Assembly (NCBI GenBank): GCA_009841255.1
Contig: VXMD01000073.1
Coordinates: forward strand, 27,291-91,290
DNA length: 64,000 nucleotides
Direction of reading: 5' to 3'
Source of the DNA: Candidatus Poribacteria bacterium
Lineage (GTDB): Bacteria; Poribacteria; WGA-4E; WGA-3G
In this document: in pieces, positions 61,423 to 64,000 of the stretch
How the letters are laid out: every line of letters starts with the position of its first letter
Position numbering within the stretch: position 1 is the first letter of the stretch
Notes under the pieces: generated by a model
Database searches by the model: none
What the model saw: only the letters and a program-made list of their open reading frames with translations
Told to the model about the DNA's origin: nothing
Made by a program: the position numbers and the translations under genes

Positions 61423-63342
61423 TTAACTCAGCTGCATTTCGCAGAGTTTTTGATACAACCCCCTCTGTGCTAATAACGTTTCATGCGTTCCAGTTTCCAG
61501 AATCTCTCCATCCTTGATAACAAGAATTTTATCAGCCCGGACGACGGTTGAAAGTCGGTGCGCAATAATAAAACTGGTTCTCCCTGCCATCAGGTTTACC
61601 AGCGATTCTTGGATGAGTGCTTCAGACTGTGTATCCAATGAAGACGTGGCTTCATCTAAGATGAGAATAGGGGCATCTTTTAAGAGCGCACGGGCGATAG
61701 ACAAACGTTGTTGTTCGCCGCCTGAGAGTTTCAGACCCGCCTCACCGATTGGGGTCTTATAACCTTGCGGGGTTTTCGTAATAAACTCATGTGCGTTTGC
61801 CCTTTTCGCCGCTGCGATAATCGCCGCATCAGTGGCACTCGGGTATCCGTAGCCGATGTTTTCCAAAATCGTGCCGTCAAATAGGAATGTGTCCTGTGGA
61901 ACGAGCGCAATATTTTGTCGTAATGACGCCAAATTTACTTCGGAAATAGAGAGACCGTCGATCAAGATTTTCCCAACATTCACCTCATAGAAACGTAAAA
62001 GCAGGTTGAGGAGGGTTGTCTTTCCACTGCCACTGGGTCCGACGAGTGCTACAACTTCGCCCGGCTTTGCCTCAAAAGTCACGTTGTTAATGACAGGTTT
62101 CGACTTGTTGTGCGGATTCCCCGGATCTGTTGTTAAAGGGTCTGAGTAAGAAAAAGAGACATTCCGAAATGTGACAGTGCCGTGGATATTCTGCAGCTGA
62201 ATCCCGTCTGCGGCGTCCTCAGATTTCGGACGGAGATTATACGGATGTTCGTCGTTCTCCGCACGCATTTCTGGTCCGAAGTCGAGAAGATAAAAGATCC
62301 GCTCCGCAGAAACGAGGCACTGTTGTAAGGCACTGTTGACGCTGCCAATCGTTTTAATTGGCTTGAACATCCAACTTACCATCGTAACATAGCCGATAAA
62401 CCAGCCTGTGGAGAGTTGTCCTATAATGACCTGCCAGCAACCTAACGCGAAAACAGTCGCAACACCGAGGGCGCCCAACCATTCGATCGTTGGTGGAAGA
62501 AGTGCGGCGAAACGGGCGCGGCGGATTGCTGAGCAGTACTGCTCCCAGTTGACGGCTTGAAAGCGTTTGATTTCAGCCTGTTCAGAGGTGAAACTCTTGA
62601 TGATTTTGATACCGGCAAGTGTCTCTTTGAGTTGTGAATAGATATTCGCACTCTGCTGCTGAATTTCTATGCTCGCACCGCGAATTCGTGCTCCGATAGA
62701 TGTGATGAAGTAAGCAAGAAATGGGAGAATAAGTAGGACGAACAGGGTGAGTTTGAAGCTGGTAATCAGCATTACAGAGACAAAGACGCTCACGAGAACG
62801 ACAGCACGAACAATGTTCGCCATTGCGGCGACGAGGTTTTGCCACACCCGCACATCGTCTGTGATGCGTGCCATGAGGTCGCCGGTGCGCTCTTCGCGTA
62901 AGACTCCCAAAGGTGCGGATACGATGCGTTCGTAAAGCGTGTTCCGCAGCCGGAAAGAGAGTTTGTGTCCGACACGTGCCATCACGTAATCGTTACCGTA
63001 AACGAAGAAACCTTTGATGAATACGAGGATGAGCAACCCGCCCAGTAGCCATAGGAACGCTTTGAGGGCATCACCGGCATCTGTCAACGACATCTCGAAC
63101 CCTTCGAAAGGGAATAGACCCTCGCGCTGGAAGTACCGGATGGATACAGTTTCCTCGAACGGGTTTCCGCCGACAATTTCAAGCGTGTTAATCGTATCCG
63201 CCAAAATCTGAATAGCCCCTAAGTCGCACACAGCAACGACCAAGGCAAAAGCCATTGCCAAGAGAAGAGAGCCGGTGTAGGGTGCGTGATACCCGATAAA
63301 TCGGGTAAAGGTTGGGTCTCTTGCAAAAATTTTTCTATTCAT
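61423..63342 (-). CDS. ABC exporter, fused permease and ATPase (MsbA-like)
   Basis: A 639-residue type IV ABC half-transporter. Six membrane spans with the exporter fold (about 20-360), then a nucleotide-binding domain: Walker A GPSGSGKTT, Q-loop ALVPQDTFLF, signature LSGGEQQRLSIARAL, Walker B ILILDEATSSLDT and switch AHRLSTV. It acts as a homodimer exporting lipids or drugs. A periplasmic loop after the first span is enlarged (about 45-95). A single gene; substrate unknown. Confidence 0.93.
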   Translation of the reverse strand: MNRKIFARDPTFTRFIGYHAPYTGSLLLAMAFALVVAVCDLGAIQILADTINTLEIVGGNPFEETVSIRYFQREGLFPFEGFEMSLTDAGDALKAFLWLLGGLLILVFIKGFFVYGNDYVMARVGHKLSFRLRNTLYERIVSAPLGVLREERTGDLMARITDDVRVWQNLVAAMANIVRAVVLVSVFVSVMLITSFKLTLFVLLILPFLAYFITSIGARIRGASIEIQQQSANIYSQLKETLAGIKIIKSFTSEQAEIKRFQAVNWEQYCSAIRRARFAALLPPTIEWLGALGVATVFALGCWQVIIGQLSTGWFIGYVTMVSWMFKPIKTIGSVNSALQQCLVSAERIFYLLDFGPEMRAENDEHPYNLRPKSEDAADGIQLQNIHGTVTFRNVSFSYSDPLTTDPGNPHNKSKPVINNVTFEAKPGEVVALVGPSGSGKTTLLNLLLRFYEVNVGKILIDGLSISEVNLASLRQNIALVPQDTFLFDGTILENIGYGYPSATDAAIIAAAKRANAHEFITKTPQGYKTPIGEAGLKLSGGEQQRLSIARALLKDAPILILDEATSSLDTQSEALIQESLVNLMAGRTSFIIAHRLSTVVRADKILVIKDGEILETGTHETLLAQRGLYQKLCEMQLS

Positions 63343-63394
63343 GGCTGCGTCTGTCTGTTGCGTTTATTTTTTGGTTCCTTCCGATCCACATGTT

Positions 63395-64000
63395 TTATTT
63401 CATCTGATAATTACCAAATTGGATAGCACATGCCCGCTTCGCGATATCGCCTTTCTCTGAAAGTGGACAACGGATTGTAAATTCCTGCTTTTGGAAATCG
63501 ACGGCTTCAATGATCCCAATGGCGTAGGTCCTACCGGCAACGTCGATTAATCCGACCAAACGGCGTTCAAAATAAGCGCTGACTTCTGTTGTCACGCGCC
63601 TCAAACTTAAATAGTTTTTGATGTGTGCGATAGTTGCTCTGGAAAGCGATTTTGACGTAATAAGGCACAAGGTACGATGCTCCCATTCGGCGTGGTAAAC
63701 GTGTGTCTCAGCAAGTCGAGAGAGGATTTCTAATTCTTTCTCATTTGCGATGCGTCCGATAAAGAAAGGGGTGCGTCCACCGCGAACCTGTTCAAATGGT
63801 AGGTATTGGATGCTATTTTCGGACGCTTGTAGAACAGGTTCGGAAGACTCGTCAGTCTCACCACTTTCAACAGCAAGTTCTGGAGACCTACAAGCTACGC
63901 CACTTTCAACAGCAAGCTTTGGAGACCTACAAGCTACGCCACTTTCAACAGCAAGCTTTGGAGACCTACAAGCTACGCCACTTTCAACAGCAAGCTTTGG
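63395..64000 (-). CDS. Partial gene with 13-residue tandem repeats, 5' end outside window
   Basis: An open minus-strand frame from the window edge to a stop at 63395; the start is outside. The visible N-terminal part is at least 3.5 copies of PKLAVESGVACRS, then ETDESSEPVLQ, followed by a C-terminal domain of about 150 residues (TPFFIGRIANEKELEILSRL.., SAYFERRLVGLIDVAGRTYAIGIIEAV). No Met, GTG or TTG start occurs between the repeats and a TTG at 63670, so reading through the repeats is the best model. Not recognised; PilZ-like or nucleic-acid-binding folds are possible but unproven. Confidence 0.6.
   Translation of the reverse strand, partial: PKLAVESGVACRSPKLAVESGVACRSPKLAVESGVACRSPELAVESGETDESSEPVLQASENSIQYLPFEQVRGGRTPFFIGRIANEKELEILSRLAETHVYHAEWEHRTLCLITSKSLSRATIAHIKNYLSLRRVTTEVSAYFERRLVGLIDVAGRTYAIGIIEAVDFQKQEFTIRCPLSEKGDIAKRACAIQFGNYQMK
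63861..64000. repeat. 39-bp direct tandem repeat, at least 3.6 copies
   Basis: Copies begin at 63861, 63900, 63939 and 63978 (cut by the window end). Period is exactly 39 bp, and copies two onward are identical while the first has small changes. 39 is a multiple of three, so copy number can vary without breaking the frame. Confidence 0.92.

Noticed and set aside
63861..64000. CRISPR array
   Set aside because: The 39-bp units are contiguous with no spacers and stay in one open reading frame, so this is a coding tandem repeat.
1..64000. tRNA, rRNA, tmRNA or cobalamin riboswitch
   Set aside because: I looked through intergenic regions for cloverleaf T-loop sequences, rRNA-like runs and riboswitch cores and found none that I could support.

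Overview
The window looks like chromosome from an uncultured, sponge-symbiont-type bacterium, most likely Candidatus Poribacteria. No rRNA or tRNA confirms this. The evidence is gene content: four phytanoyl-CoA-dioxygenase-like (PhyH) oxygenases, two formylglycine sulfatases, an L-fuconate dehydratase, a WD40-dockerin protein, LamG-type secreted proteins, and a FlgD-like C-terminal sorting domain containing NYPNPFNPETWIPYQL. About 58 intact or near-intact protein genes, one frameshifted gene and one gene cut by the right edge were found. I see no CRISPR array, prophage, integrase or transposase gene.

Layout. 0.2-2.0 kb: an SMC-type ATPase translationally coupled to a PIN-like nuclease, resembling a defence or toxin module. 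2.0-8.4 kb: two PhyH enzymes, an aminotransferase, and an overlapping operon of endonuclease V, an unknown protein and a sulfatase. 8.5-17.4 kb: a 50-residue membrane protein, an operon with mazG and a cytidylyltransferase-like gene, a small protein coupled to a retropepsin-like protease, a Cys-less thioredoxin-fold protein, a sugar epimerase and citramalate synthase. 18-24.4 kb: PBP4-like lipoprotein, PhyH, molybdopterin oxidoreductase with superoxide dismutase, a frameshifted DUF4268 gene and a patatin phospholipase. 24.4-34.6 kb: a consensus promoter in front of a doubtful coding stretch, aldolase and fuconate dehydratase, cobalamin adenosyltransferase, a large secreted duplicated protein, a lipoprotein, an aldo/keto reductase and the WD40-dockerin protein. 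34.8-40.8 kb: a co-directional run of PhyH, Ldh2-type dehydrogenase, HAD phosphatase, ThDP decarboxylase, DUF815 ATPase and a secreted protein. 40.9-51.8 kb: aminotransferase, S66 carboxypeptidase, glycosyltransferase, LamG protein, LarA-like protein, UbiA-type prenyltransferase, TIM-barrel isomerase and sulfatase. 51.8-64 kb: HicBA, GT2, RecQ, MacB-type permease, LarC, an unusual sigma factor, pentapeptide-repeat protein, ABC exporter, and a partial protein with 39-bp tandem repeats.

The genes suggest a heterotroph that desulfates and degrades host or matrix glycans: sulfatases, fuconate pathway, epimerases, secreted carbohydrate-binding proteins. Many genes are in short, tightly coupled operons with 4-bp overlaps.

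The most unusual items are: (1) the ATPase/PIN pair; (2) a dispersed intergenic repeat whose conserved 3' end (CCGCAAGG..AATTAAAA) sits immediately before four different start codons, as if it supplies the translation start region; (3) a sigma-70 factor with a second, degenerate copy of region 2 in its N-terminal half; (4) a short C-terminal motif shared by two otherwise unrelated secreted proteins; and (5) a 125-bp MITE-like element present twice. All functional statements are from reading motifs by eye; no database search was possible.
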